Of a stretch of 64,000 nt of DNA, positions 42,382 through 50,241 are shown piece after piece; positions within the stretch are counted from its first letter, which is position 1, and each line of letters starts with the position of its first letter. The DNA comes from CAJJDF01 sp965655625 (GTDB lineage Bacteria > Bacteroidota > Bacteroidia > Flavobacteriales_D > CAJJDF01), in the NCBI GenBank assembly GCA_965655625.1, contig CBFHHA010000007.1, forward strand, positions 1 to 64,000. The letters are read 5' to 3'. Below the pieces are notes generated by a model. That model had not been told where the DNA came from. It was given only the letters and a program-made list of their open reading frames with translations, and did no database searches. The position numbers and the translations under genes were made by a program.

Positions 42382-42984
42382 TTATTTCTCTTCTCCTCTC
42401 GCTTTACTTCCCAGATATCCACTATGATGCCTAAGCGCATATTGTTCTTTTGTAAAACCAATTCTTTTCATCAGCAGTACAATAATTATATCTCCAATAA
42501 CTGTCATTGCAGTAGTAGAAGTGGTAGGCGCAAGCCCCAGCGGACACACTTCTTTGGGAGCACCTGTGTATAGTGAAACATCACTGAATTGTGCTAAATC
42601 ACCTTCTAGGTTGCCGGTTAGCCCAATGATTTTAATCTCCGGAAATAATCTTTTTACCAAGGTTTCAAGCTCAACAATTTCTCTTGTTTTTCCAGAATTA
42701 GAGATCAAGAACAAGATGTCATTTTTTTGAACAATTCCTAAATCTCCATGCTGAGATTCGCTCGGATGCAGAAATACCGCAGGGGTTCCAGTAGACGCAA
42801 GAGTTGTGGCAATATTTACACCAATTTGACCTGCTTTTCCCATTCCACTTATCACCACTTTTCCACCTTTTTGGTGAACTTGCTCTTCGATTAGAGCAAC
42901 AGCTTGTTCAAAGTTTTTATTTACCACCAAATTCTGCAGCGCTTTTACTTCACTGTTGATAATTTCTTGGATTTCATCTTTCAT
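42382..42984 (-). CDS. kdsD: Arabinose-5-phosphate isomerase, SIS domain only (KdsD/GutQ type)
   Basis: A 200-residue SIS-domain sugar-phosphate isomerase that turns ribulose-5-phosphate into arabinose-5-phosphate, the substrate of KdsA. VVISGMGKAGQIGVNIATTLASTGTPAVFLHPSESQHGDLG, DILFLISNSGKTREIVEL and PLGLAPTTSTTAM are the SIS/KpsF signatures. The two C-terminal CBS domains of E. coli KdsD (about 328 residues) are absent. Short forms are known in Bacteroides. Location directly upstream of kdsA supports the function. Confidence 0.9.
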   Translation of the reverse strand: MKDEIQEIINSEVKALQNLVVNKNFEQAVALIEEQVHQKGGKVVISGMGKAGQIGVNIATTLASTGTPAVFLHPSESQHGDLGIVQKNDILFLISNSGKTREIVELETLVKRLFPEIKIIGLTGNLEGDLAQFSDVSLYTGAPKEVCPLGLAPTTSTTAMTVIGDIIIVLLMKRIGFTKEQYALRHHSGYLGSKARGEEK

Positions 42985-43626
42985 ACTTCAATTAAATTTC
43001 GCTCAAAGATAAGGAAATCTGGCAAGAATATAGAGTTTGAATTGTTAGTTTAAAGCTGATTCTAATTTTTAGATATTTTACAATGCCAATTGTGTATTGA
43101 ATAGTTCTGATTTCTAATTCGAAACATGTTTTGTCAGAACTATTTTATAACAAGAAGGCTCATTGTGGTCGTCCAGAACTAAAGCGATTCTAGCTTGAAG
43201 TTGACCTAAAGAATCGCACTGCTTCGTGTTAATAATATGGGAATATGAGATTCTGATTAGTACGATAATTTATGTTAATATTTGATTACACAGCCAATCT
43301 ATTAGTTAAAGGAGGATAAAAGTTTTTTCTCTCTATCTGTAAAGACCATGTTTGCTGTATAATATCCAAACTGCGATGGCAATTACTCCAGAGCGATTTG
43401 CAATTAAGGTGAAATTATTTCACTTTATATAACTTCCAGAAGTATCTGTGTATTTTATCAAGCCTTTTCTTGAATCTCTTTATGAGATTTTTTTTGCAAC
43501 TGGTCAACCAACGATTTTCAATGATGCAAACTTCCTTAATCACTCCAAAGTTTCAAACTAAGGTCGTCCTCGTTAACAAGGACATTCATTTCTTTTTTTT
43601 GTATTTTTATGTAAAACTGAATACCT
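42985..43626. other. 642-base gap, gene debris and AT-rich sequence
   Basis: No intact gene. One strand of possible debris is annotated separately at 43114-43269 (minus). On the minus strand near 43340-43430 there is also a membrane-like stretch (VIAIAVWILYSKHGLYR) ending in a stop and lacking a start. A 66-codon frame at 43470-43670 (plus) from a TTG has no recognisable content and overlaps the next gene. The promoter of the hydrolase gene at 43627 should lie at the right end of this gap. Confidence 0.5.
43114..43269 (-). pseudogene. Fragment of a degraded coding sequence
   Basis: About 51 codons without start: ..TKQCDSLGQLQARIALVLDD, then HNEPSCYKIVLTKHVSN and stop. The composition looks protein-like and faintly recalls transposase cores, but I cannot name a family. 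It may be the end of a decayed mobile element in this 642-base gap. Confidence 0.3.
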
Positions 43627-44475
43627 ATGATAACTCAATCTATTTCACACACAATCTTAATAGAGGGTAGCAATTCGCGCCCGATAACAATAGATTTGTC
43701 TCTGTGCAAAAGCCAAAAAGAAAAGTTGCCTGTTGTAATTTTTTGTCATGGATACAAAGGATTCAAAGATTGGGGGTGCTGGAATTTGGTGGCCGATTTT
43801 TTTACTCAAAACGGGTTTCATTTTTTAAAGTTCAATTTTTCTCACAATGGAGTTACCCCTGAAAATCCCATTGATTTTGCTGATTTGGAGGCATTTGGAA
43901 ATAACAATTACACCAAAGAATTGGCAGATTTAGATTTTGTATTGAATTGGCTGGAAACAGATTGCAAAGAGAAAGATCAAATTGAGCTGAACTCTATTTA
44001 CGCAATTGGACACAGCCGAGGAGGTGGAATCGTAAGTTTGGCAACTGCCAAAGATTCTCGTATTAAAAAAACAATAACGTGGGCGAGTGTCTTTGATCTT
44101 ACGGAAAGACTACCAAAAAACATTTCGGAATGGAAACAAGCCGGAGTGATTCATGAGTTAAATGGGAGAACAGAACAGGAAATGCCACTTTACTTTCAGT
44201 TTTTTGAGAATACCGAAATGAATAAGAAAGAGTTGTCAATTGCTCATCAGGGTAAGAAAATTAACACCCCATTTTGTATCATTCACGGAGCCGAAGATAA
44301 GGCGGTGGATTACGAAGATGCCACAAAACTACATGAGGTCATTCCCACCTCTGAACTCATCATAATGGAGCATGCTGGCCATACATTTGGGAGTTCTCAT
44401 CCATGGGATAACTCTGAGCTCCCCCAAGATTTAATACAGATTGTGGAAGAATCTTTGTTGTTTCTAAAAGGCTAA
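43627..44475 (+). CDS. Alpha/beta hydrolase
   Basis: A 282-residue cytoplasmic hydrolase. PVVIFCHGYKGFKDWGCWNLVADFF is the oxyanion turn, YAIGHSRGGGIVSLA holds the nucleophile Ser, FCIIHGAEDKAVDYEDA the acid, and IMEHAGHTFGSSHP the catalytic His. The pattern is near the dienelactone hydrolase/serine aminopeptidase branch; substrate unknown. There is no signal peptide. Convergent with folP, with only 60 bases between the stops. Confidence 0.87.
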   Translation: MITQSISHTILIEGSNSRPITIDLSLCKSQKEKLPVVIFCHGYKGFKDWGCWNLVADFFTQNGFHFLKFNFSHNGVTPENPIDFADLEAFGNNNYTKELADLDFVLNWLETDCKEKDQIELNSIYAIGHSRGGGIVSLATAKDSRIKKTITWASVFDLTERLPKNISEWKQAGVIHELNGRTEQEMPLYFQFFENTEMNKKELSIAHQGKKINTPFCIIHGAEDKAVDYEDATKLHEVIPTSELIIMEHAGHTFGSSHPWDNSELPQDLIQIVEESLLFLKG

Positions 44476-44535
44476 TCTTTTATTTTTACCAAATCAGACT
44501 CGCTTGATACTGTGCAGTTGAATAGAGTGATGCAC

Positions 44536-45387
44536 CTAATTAATAGGTGTGCTGTTCTTTTTATTATCGATGAGTTTAGTGTAAAGAATGATAGTTTCTT
44601 TTGCTTCTTTTACATCGTGTACACGCAAAATATTTGCCCCTCCCAAAAGAGCAAAACTGTGCAAAGCGGTACTGCCGTTTAATGCTTCGGCTGGAGAAAT
44701 ATTTAATACTTTGTGAATCATTGATTTTCTGGAAACTCCAATCAATATAGGGAGGTTTAACAACGAAAAATGAGAAAGGTTATGCAGTAATTCGTAATTG
44801 TGTTCAATTGTTTTTCCGAATCCAAACCCTGGATCTACTAAGATATCATGTACCCCAAGCGTTTTCAATTCTTCCACTTTTGCTGCGAGAGAATAAAACA
44901 CTTCGGTAACCACATTTTCGTAGGTTGGTTTGTTCTGCATGTTTTGCGGATTTCCTCGCATGTGCATGAGGCAATAAGGCACTTGCAATTCTCGCACAGT
45001 GGCAAACATGTTCGCATCTAATTCTCCGGCCGAAATATCATTAATCATTGCGGCTCCTGCCTTTATTGCAGCCCGAGCAACTTTGCTGCGAAAGGTATCT
45101 ACAGAAATTATGGTTTGTGGAAAATTGGAAAGAATCAATCCTATCGCAGGAACCACTCTATTTAGTTCTTCCTCCTCACTTACTTCGGCTGCTCCTGGTT
45201 TTGAAGAATACCCACCAATATCCAAAATAGTCGCTCCCTCTTTTATCATGCTGGATGCTTGCTGGAGTATTTTTTCTTCTGTTTCTAAGGTTCCACCATC
45301 GTAAAACGAATCGGGAGTGACATTTAAAATTCCCATAACAATTGGGGAATCAAGATTTAATAATTTACCTTTACAATTAATTGTCAT
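44536..45387 (-). CDS. folP: Dihydropteroate synthase
   Basis: Joins p-aminobenzoate to dihydropterin pyrophosphate in folate synthesis; target of sulfonamides. The 283-residue protein has VMGILNVTPDSFYDGG, ATILDIGGYSSKPGA, SVDTFRSKVARAAIKAGAAMINDISAG, YCLMHMRGNPQNMQ, DILVDPGFGFGKTIEHNYELL, LIGVSRKSMI, and the closing ILRVHDVKEAKET. All expected loops are present. It is divergent from the DUF1599 gene with only a 20-base gap between starts, so their promoters overlap each other's 5' ends. Confidence 0.97.
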   Translation of the reverse strand: MTINCKGKLLNLDSPIVMGILNVTPDSFYDGGTLETEEKILQQASSMIKEGATILDIGGYSSKPGAAEVSEEEELNRVVPAIGLILSNFPQTIISVDTFRSKVARAAIKAGAAMINDISAGELDANMFATVRELQVPYCLMHMRGNPQNMQNKPTYENVVTEVFYSLAAKVEELKTLGVHDILVDPGFGFGKTIEHNYELLHNLSHFSLLNLPILIGVSRKSMIHKVLNISPAEALNGSTALHSFALLGGANILRVHDVKEAKETIILYTKLIDNKKNSTPIN

Positions 45388-45407
45388 ACAAAATTTATAG
45401 AGTTAAC

Positions 45408-45953
45408 ATGAGTAATACTTCACAGCAATACGACACAATAATAAGTAAATGCGAAGATATATTTAGCAAAAAAACGAAAGATTATGGAACTGCTTGGAGA
45501 ATTTTAAGAACGAGTTCGCTTACAGATCAAATTTTTATAAAAGCTCAACGAATAAGAACTCTAGAAGAAAAAGGTGTAAGCAAAGTAGGAGAAGGAATTG
45601 AAGACGAATTTATCGGAATAATAAACTATTGTGTGATGGCAATTATTCAATTGGAACTGAAAGATAATTCGCAATTGGAATTAGCTACTGAGGTAGCTAG
45701 TAATTTGTACAAAAAATACTTTTTGGAGGCAAAATCATTGATGGAGAAAAAAAATCATGATTACGGTGAAGCTTGGCGAGATATGAGGGTTTCATCCTTC
45801 ACTGATTTGATTTTAATGAAATTACTTCGTGTAAAACAAATTGAAGACAACAAGGGAGAAACTATCATGAGCGAAGGGATTGACGCCAACTACTACGACA
45901 TGATTAATTATTCTGTATTTGCCTTGATTCAAATGACCGAAGAAGCTCAATAG
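45408..45953 (+). CDS. DUF1599 domain-containing protein
   Basis: A 181-residue soluble protein made of two similar halves: KTKDYGTAWRILRTSSLTDQIFIKAQRIRTLE and KNHDYGEAWRDMRVSSFTDLILMKLLRVKQIE, each followed by a DExx/NYYDMINY-type segment (GIEDEFIGIINYCVMAIIQL; GIDANYYDMINYSVFALIQM). This internal duplication is the mark of DUF1599. No established function; its repeats look like the all-alpha NTP pyrophosphatase style, which is my guess. ATG at 45408 is preferred to an upstream TTG at 45381 that overlaps folP. Confidence 0.9.
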   Translation: MSNTSQQYDTIISKCEDIFSKKTKDYGTAWRILRTSSLTDQIFIKAQRIRTLEEKGVSKVGEGIEDEFIGIINYCVMAIIQLELKDNSQLELATEVASNLYKKYFLEAKSLMEKKNHDYGEAWRDMRVSSFTDLILMKLLRVKQIEDNKGETIMSEGIDANYYDMINYSVFALIQMTEEAQ

Positions 45954-46027
45954 TCCATTATCTAATTGTTAACGATTCTCAAAAAAGAGAGGATTTTACT
46001 ATTTTAGTTAAATTTTTATCCAATATT

Positions 46028-47719
46028 ATGAAGTACCTTGTTTATCTATCTCGAATTATTGTAGGTTCAGTTTTTGTTGTTTCTGGATTAATAAAAGCCA
46101 ACGACACGTTAGGTTTTTCTTATAAATTGGAAGAGTATTTTTTGCCCAATGCGCTGGGTTCTTTCTGGACTCTATTTTACGACTATTCATTGCCACTAGC
46201 CATAATGGTTTGTGTAGCAGAAGTGGTGTTGGGATTGTCCCTTATTTTTGGTACTAAATTCAAACTCACCGTTATCGCTATCACAGGATTTTTGGTGTTT
46301 TTTGGATTCTTGACCTATTACACGGCTCAGTGCGATCCTCATGCAATTATTACTTACACCAATAGTGCCGGGGAGGAAGTTTCAGGAACACCTATGTGTG
46401 TGCTTGATTGCGGTTGTTTTGGAGATGCTCTAAAAGGTTCTTTGGGTCGTTCTTTAACTCCTTGGGAGTCTTTTCAAAAAGACATGGTTTTGCTGTTTTT
46501 TACGATTTTCTTGTTCTTTGGATTCAAGTCACAAACCCTGAATAACGAGCGAAAAGATAAAATTATGATAGGAGGTTCTTTGCTGTTTACAGCAGGATTT
46601 GCAGGTTATGTTTTTGGTTGGTGGATGCCGCTTAGTTTCCTTGCAATAGCCGCTTTATTATACTTGATAATCAAATGGTTTTATGTAAAAAAAGGTCGAG
46701 AATGGATCATTCTTGGGATGCTTATTACGATTTCGAGCGTTTTTTCCTGGTGCACATTGAATTACCTTCCGGTAAAAGACTACCGCCCTTATGCAGTGGG
46801 TAATAATGTTTCAGAATTAATGAAAACATCTGACGATTACCGAGAAGAATTTAGAAAAGTGTTTTTGAATGAGATAATGGCGGATTTCCAAACTGATATG
46901 GAGTCAGATTTTAAGCAATACTTGGAGCAAGACACCCTGTATCAAAAAGGATTTGATTCAGATTCGGCACAAATAGAATATGAACGGAACATATTTGAAG
47001 AAATAAAATTTGGGTACGAATCAGAAGGATATGAAAAAGCAGATTCCCTTGCACTAGACTCGATGGAGGCAGCTAAACTATTGCCCCCCGTGTACTACTC
47101 GATGTACTACCTCCAGAACAAAGAAACCAAAGAGCGAGACTACTTTAAAAGTACCGAATACATGGCCAACAGAATGTGGGAAACATGGGAATATGTGTAC
47201 GTAATGGTGAACCCACAAACGGGAGAAACGCAAGAAGTAGCAAAATCTGAATTTGATGAAGAGGAATGGGCAGCCAAAGGATTCGAAAAGAAAAGCTTTG
47301 CCTCAGTGATAGAAAAGGAAGGGTATGAGGCCAAAATTCCTGCAGAATTTAATTTTAATGATCAATCTGCCAACGACCAAATTCAAAGAAGCGACACGTA
47401 CACGTTTTTGGCAGTGTGTTGGGATTTAGATTTGGCTAATAAAAAAGGATTGAATAAACTCAATAAATTGAATGCATTCGCTCAAGAAAATGGATACAAT
47501 TTTATAGCTGCCACTTCTACCATGTCTAAGGTAGATTCTGTGATTGCCAATAATGAACTTAATTTTACTTTCATTTCGGGAGACGATAAGGTGTTGAAAA
47601 CGATTGTTCGGTCTAATCCTGGAGTGATTGTGCTTAAAAATGGAACTATTTTAGGAAAATGGGGCACCAAAACAATCCCAAACCCTAAAAGAATGAAAAA
47701 ATACCTTTCGAAATTGTAA
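46028..47719 (+). CDS. DoxX/MauE-like membrane protein with C-terminal thioredoxin-like domain (BT_3928-type)
   Basis: A 563-residue inner-membrane protein. Residues 1-150 have four helices of the DoxX/MauE type (LSRIIVGSVFVVSGLIKANDTLGF..., VCVAEVVLGLSLIFG) and a Cys-rich loop PMCVLDCGCFGDALKGSLGRSLTP, typical of the Bacteroidota BT_3928 family. More helices extend to about residue 245. A long acidic stretch (about 260-440) follows and makes this protein longer than the usual form, which I recall as about 360 residues. Residues 450-563 resemble a thioredoxin fold without a CxxC (PGVIVLKNGTILGKW). A redox-partner role is inferred. The YihY gene follows after two bases. Confidence 0.8.
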   Translation: MKYLVYLSRIIVGSVFVVSGLIKANDTLGFSYKLEEYFLPNALGSFWTLFYDYSLPLAIMVCVAEVVLGLSLIFGTKFKLTVIAITGFLVFFGFLTYYTAQCDPHAIITYTNSAGEEVSGTPMCVLDCGCFGDALKGSLGRSLTPWESFQKDMVLLFFTIFLFFGFKSQTLNNERKDKIMIGGSLLFTAGFAGYVFGWWMPLSFLAIAALLYLIIKWFYVKKGREWIILGMLITISSVFSWCTLNYLPVKDYRPYAVGNNVSELMKTSDDYREEFRKVFLNEIMADFQTDMESDFKQYLEQDTLYQKGFDSDSAQIEYERNIFEEIKFGYESEGYEKADSLALDSMEAAKLLPPVYYSMYYLQNKETKERDYFKSTEYMANRMWETWEYVYVMVNPQTGETQEVAKSEFDEEEWAAKGFEKKSFASVIEKEGYEAKIPAEFNFNDQSANDQIQRSDTYTFLAVCWDLDLANKKGLNKLNKLNAFAQENGYNFIAATSTMSKVDSVIANNELNFTFISGDDKVLKTIVRSNPGVIVLKNGTILGKWGTKTIPNPKRMKKYLSKL

Positions 47720-47721
47720 TA

Positions 47722-48651
47722 ATGGATGTACAAGGCATCATTGACCGAGTTAGGTATTCTGCACCAGTAAATGCAGGGAGAAGAATTCTAAAGAAATTAA
47801 GTTTTCCTGGTTTTGAGAAAATGTCATTGTACGATGCACTTAAGTTTGTGAAAGAAGCTTTTATGAGAAGCGACATTGCCACCAAAAGTGCGGCTATTTC
47901 GTTTAAGCTATTTATTGCTTTGTTCCCCGCAGTAATTTTGTTGCTTTCGCTTATTCCTTTCGTCCCAATAGAAAATTTTCAGGAGGATTTATTGAATAGC
48001 ATTGCCACTATCCTGCCCGAAAATGTTGAAACTATCATTTTTCAAACGATAGAGGATTTAATTCTCAAAACACACACAGGTTTTCTTTCGGTTGGTTTTG
48101 TGCTAACCATCTATTACGCATCGAGTATCATCAACTCAATTCTCACCACTTTTTCAAAGTCTTATCAAATAGAAATCACCCGAAATCCATTTAAGCAAAG
48201 AGTAATATCTCTTGTGTTGATGATTATTATCACTCTGATGATGTTAGTTGGTTTTTCCTTGATTCTCTTCAGCGAATCTGCTATTAGCTATTTTCTTTCT
48301 ACCTATGTATGGGAAAGCGAATGGATTACTTTTGGTTTAAGATTAGCTAAATGGGTAGCGGTTTTCTTGTTGTTTGTGCTTTCTATCTCTACCTTATACA
48401 ATGTAGCTTTGATTCGAAGAAAAGGATGGATGATGCTATCGGCCGGAGCAACTTGGGCTACGGTTTTCATTATTTTGGCCTCGTTGGGAATGAGTTTTTA
48501 CATTGATAATTTTGATTCTTACAACAAGCTTTATGGGTCCATTGGTTCCCTTATTGTTTTTTTAATTTGGATCAATATTTCTTCTACAATCCTTATCATG
48601 GGATTCGAGTTGTACGCCAAATCCAATACTTTAATCCATGAAGATGAATAG
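47722..48651 (+). CDS. YihY/BrkB family inner-membrane protein
   Basis: A 309-residue protein with six hydrophobic segments and the family pattern AFMRSDIATKSAAISFKLFIALFPAVILLLSLIPF, then TGFLSVGFVLTIYYASSIINSILTTFSKSYQI and a late GSIGSLIVFLIWINISSTILIMGFELYA. The family was once called ribonuclease BN or BrkB, but those names are not reliable for function. It follows the DoxX-like gene with a two-base gap and overlaps aroK by 14 bases, so the three form one transcript. Confidence 0.9.
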   Translation: MDVQGIIDRVRYSAPVNAGRRILKKLSFPGFEKMSLYDALKFVKEAFMRSDIATKSAAISFKLFIALFPAVILLLSLIPFVPIENFQEDLLNSIATILPENVETIIFQTIEDLILKTHTGFLSVGFVLTIYYASSIINSILTTFSKSYQIEITRNPFKQRVISLVLMIIITLMMLVGFSLILFSESAISYFLSTYVWESEWITFGLRLAKWVAVFLLFVLSISTLYNVALIRRKGWMMLSAGATWATVFIILASLGMSFYIDNFDSYNKLYGSIGSLIVFLIWINISSTILIMGFELYAKSNTLIHEDE

Positions 48652-49153
48652 AAAACTTGTTTTTTTGATAGGATTTATGGGAAGTGGCAAGTCTACTATT
48701 GGAAAAAGAATGGCAAAGCAGCTCAACTACCAGTTTATTGATACCGATCAGTATATCGAAAAAATGGAAGGCAAAACGATTGCTCAACTTTTTGAAGAAA
48801 TAGGAGAGAGCGGATTCAGAAAACGAGAAATGGCTGTACTCAATGATTTGGAAAGTTTGGAAACGAACCATGTAATTGCTACTGGCGGAGGTATGCCCTG
48901 TAGCCAAGCTCGATTGGATAAAATGCTAGAAATGGGCACAGTTATCTATTTAGAAATAAATGCCAAAAGTGTTTTACAGAGAGTCTCGCAAGGAAAAAAT
49001 GTGAGACCTATCCTGTCGGGGTTGACTTCCTCCGCGATGGATGCGAAAATTCGTGAATTAATGAAAAAGAGATTGCCTTACTATGAGCAAGCAAATCTTA
49101 CAATCTCAAGTTTAGACGCTAAGAAAATTGATTTTAACACATTACTCAATTAA
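48638..49153 (+). CDS. aroK: Shikimate kinase
   Basis: Phosphorylates shikimate in aromatic amino-acid synthesis. The 171-residue enzyme shows the P-loop FMGSGKSTIGKRMA, the DTDQYIE shikimate-site motif, GESGFRKRE, VIATGGGMP and the lid NVRPILSG. ATG at 48638 overlaps the end of the YihY gene. Length and motifs are normal. Confidence 0.95.
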   Translation: MKMNRKLVFLIGFMGSGKSTIGKRMAKQLNYQFIDTDQYIEKMEGKTIAQLFEEIGESGFRKREMAVLNDLESLETNHVIATGGGMPCSQARLDKMLEMGTVIYLEINAKSVLQRVSQGKNVRPILSGLTSSAMDAKIRELMKKRLPYYEQANLTISSLDAKKIDFNTLLN

Positions 49154-49319
49154 GTTTTTCGGCAATTTTTCACCTTAAGGTGACAATACTTCATTTATTA
49201 TAGAAAATTGATATACAGTATTTTAAATTGATTTCACTTAGTTTTTTGAATATCATTTTTCATAATCACCACAATTAGAACAATACTTGCACACTTGGTA
49301 TAAAAAAAACAAGAACAAC

Positions 49320-50123
49320 ATGAAAGTATTAGTGATAGGAGGAGGGAATATGGGCTTAACCTATGCCGAAGGGATGGCAGATTCGGTGTATTTGAATCGG
49401 AGAAAATTGATGATTCAAGACATTGGAGAAGATACTTTGGAAAAAATCTCGGCAGACAGTAGATTTGAGGCATACAAACAACTGGAAGAGTGTTTGCCTA
49501 TTGCCAATATTGTGTTTATAGCGGTAAAACCTTACCACTGCGAGGACTTATTTGCCATAATGAAAGGGATGGTTAATTCCAATCAATTAATAGTGAGTCT
49601 TGTGGCTGGGCTCAAAATTGAGACAATTCAGGAACAACTCGGAATTAACAAAATTGTGAGAACAATGCCAAATTTGCCAGCCAAGGTAGGAAAAGGAATC
49701 ACCTCTTTTACAGAATCTGAAGGCGTATCGAGAGTAGAGTTGTTGATGGTGCGGAACCTGCTAGATACCACAGGAACTTCCATTCACGTATCAAGCGAAA
49801 ATTTTATAGATAAGTCAACGGGCATTTCCGGATCAGGACCAGCCTATGTATTTTACTTTTTGCAAAGTATGATGGAGGCAGCTCGCAAAATGGGATTTTC
49901 GGAAAATGATTCAAAAGTACTGGTTTCACACACATTTGAAGGTGCTGTAGAATTGTTTAGTCAAGGAAATATTTCTCCTGCAAAGTGGATGGATAAAGTA
50001 GCATTAAAAGGAGGAACTACTCAAGCTGCTTTGGACTCAATGGAGGACAACAACGTGAACGAATTAATCAAAGAAGCTGCCTATGCGGCTTTTAATAGAG
50101 CAGTTGAATTGGGTAACGAATAA
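49320..50123 (+). CDS. proC: Pyrroline-5-carboxylate reductase
   Basis: Last step of proline synthesis, reducing pyrroline-5-carboxylate with NAD(P)H. The 267-residue protein begins KVLVIGGGNMGLTYAEGM (Rossmann motif), continues IVFIAVKPYHCEDLF, IVRTMPNLPAKVGKGITSF, and closes with the dimer domain STGISGSGPAYVFYFLQSMMEAA and LKGGTTQAALDSME. ATG at 49320 gives the Rossmann fold directly at the N-terminus; the upstream TTG at 49287 adds a non-homologous extension. No neighbouring proline genes are seen. The next 118 bases hold no gene. Confidence 0.95.
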   Translation: MKVLVIGGGNMGLTYAEGMADSVYLNRRKLMIQDIGEDTLEKISADSRFEAYKQLEECLPIANIVFIAVKPYHCEDLFAIMKGMVNSNQLIVSLVAGLKIETIQEQLGINKIVRTMPNLPAKVGKGITSFTESEGVSRVELLMVRNLLDTTGTSIHVSSENFIDKSTGISGSGPAYVFYFLQSMMEAARKMGFSENDSKVLVSHTFEGAVELFSQGNISPAKWMDKVALKGGTTQAALDSMEDNNVNELIKEAAYAAFNRAVELGNE

Positions 50124-50241
50124 CAAGCGGTAGCAATCGCTCCCGATAGTATACCTATTTTGAACTCCTGAAGTTCGTTAGCGAATCAAGAACAGCTGGC
50201 AGATGAAAGAATATCTATAATCACTTCCATCTGAAAAAGAA

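Noticed and set aside
43470..43670. A 66-codon frame from a TTG in front of the hydrolase gene
   Set aside because: It overlaps the start of the hydrolase gene, has a poor start and its translation is Phe/Asn-rich without pattern. Treated as non-coding.
49180..49195. CACCTTAAGGTG palindrome after aroK as terminator
   Set aside because: The stem is short and no T run follows; 12-bp palindromes of this kind are expected by chance in AT-rich gaps.
50124..50241. Short inverted repeats (GAACT..AGTTC, TTCG..CGAA) between proC and the DPP IV gene as a second REPIN
   Set aside because: The arms are only 4-5 bp and share no end sequences with the element at 42268-42372.
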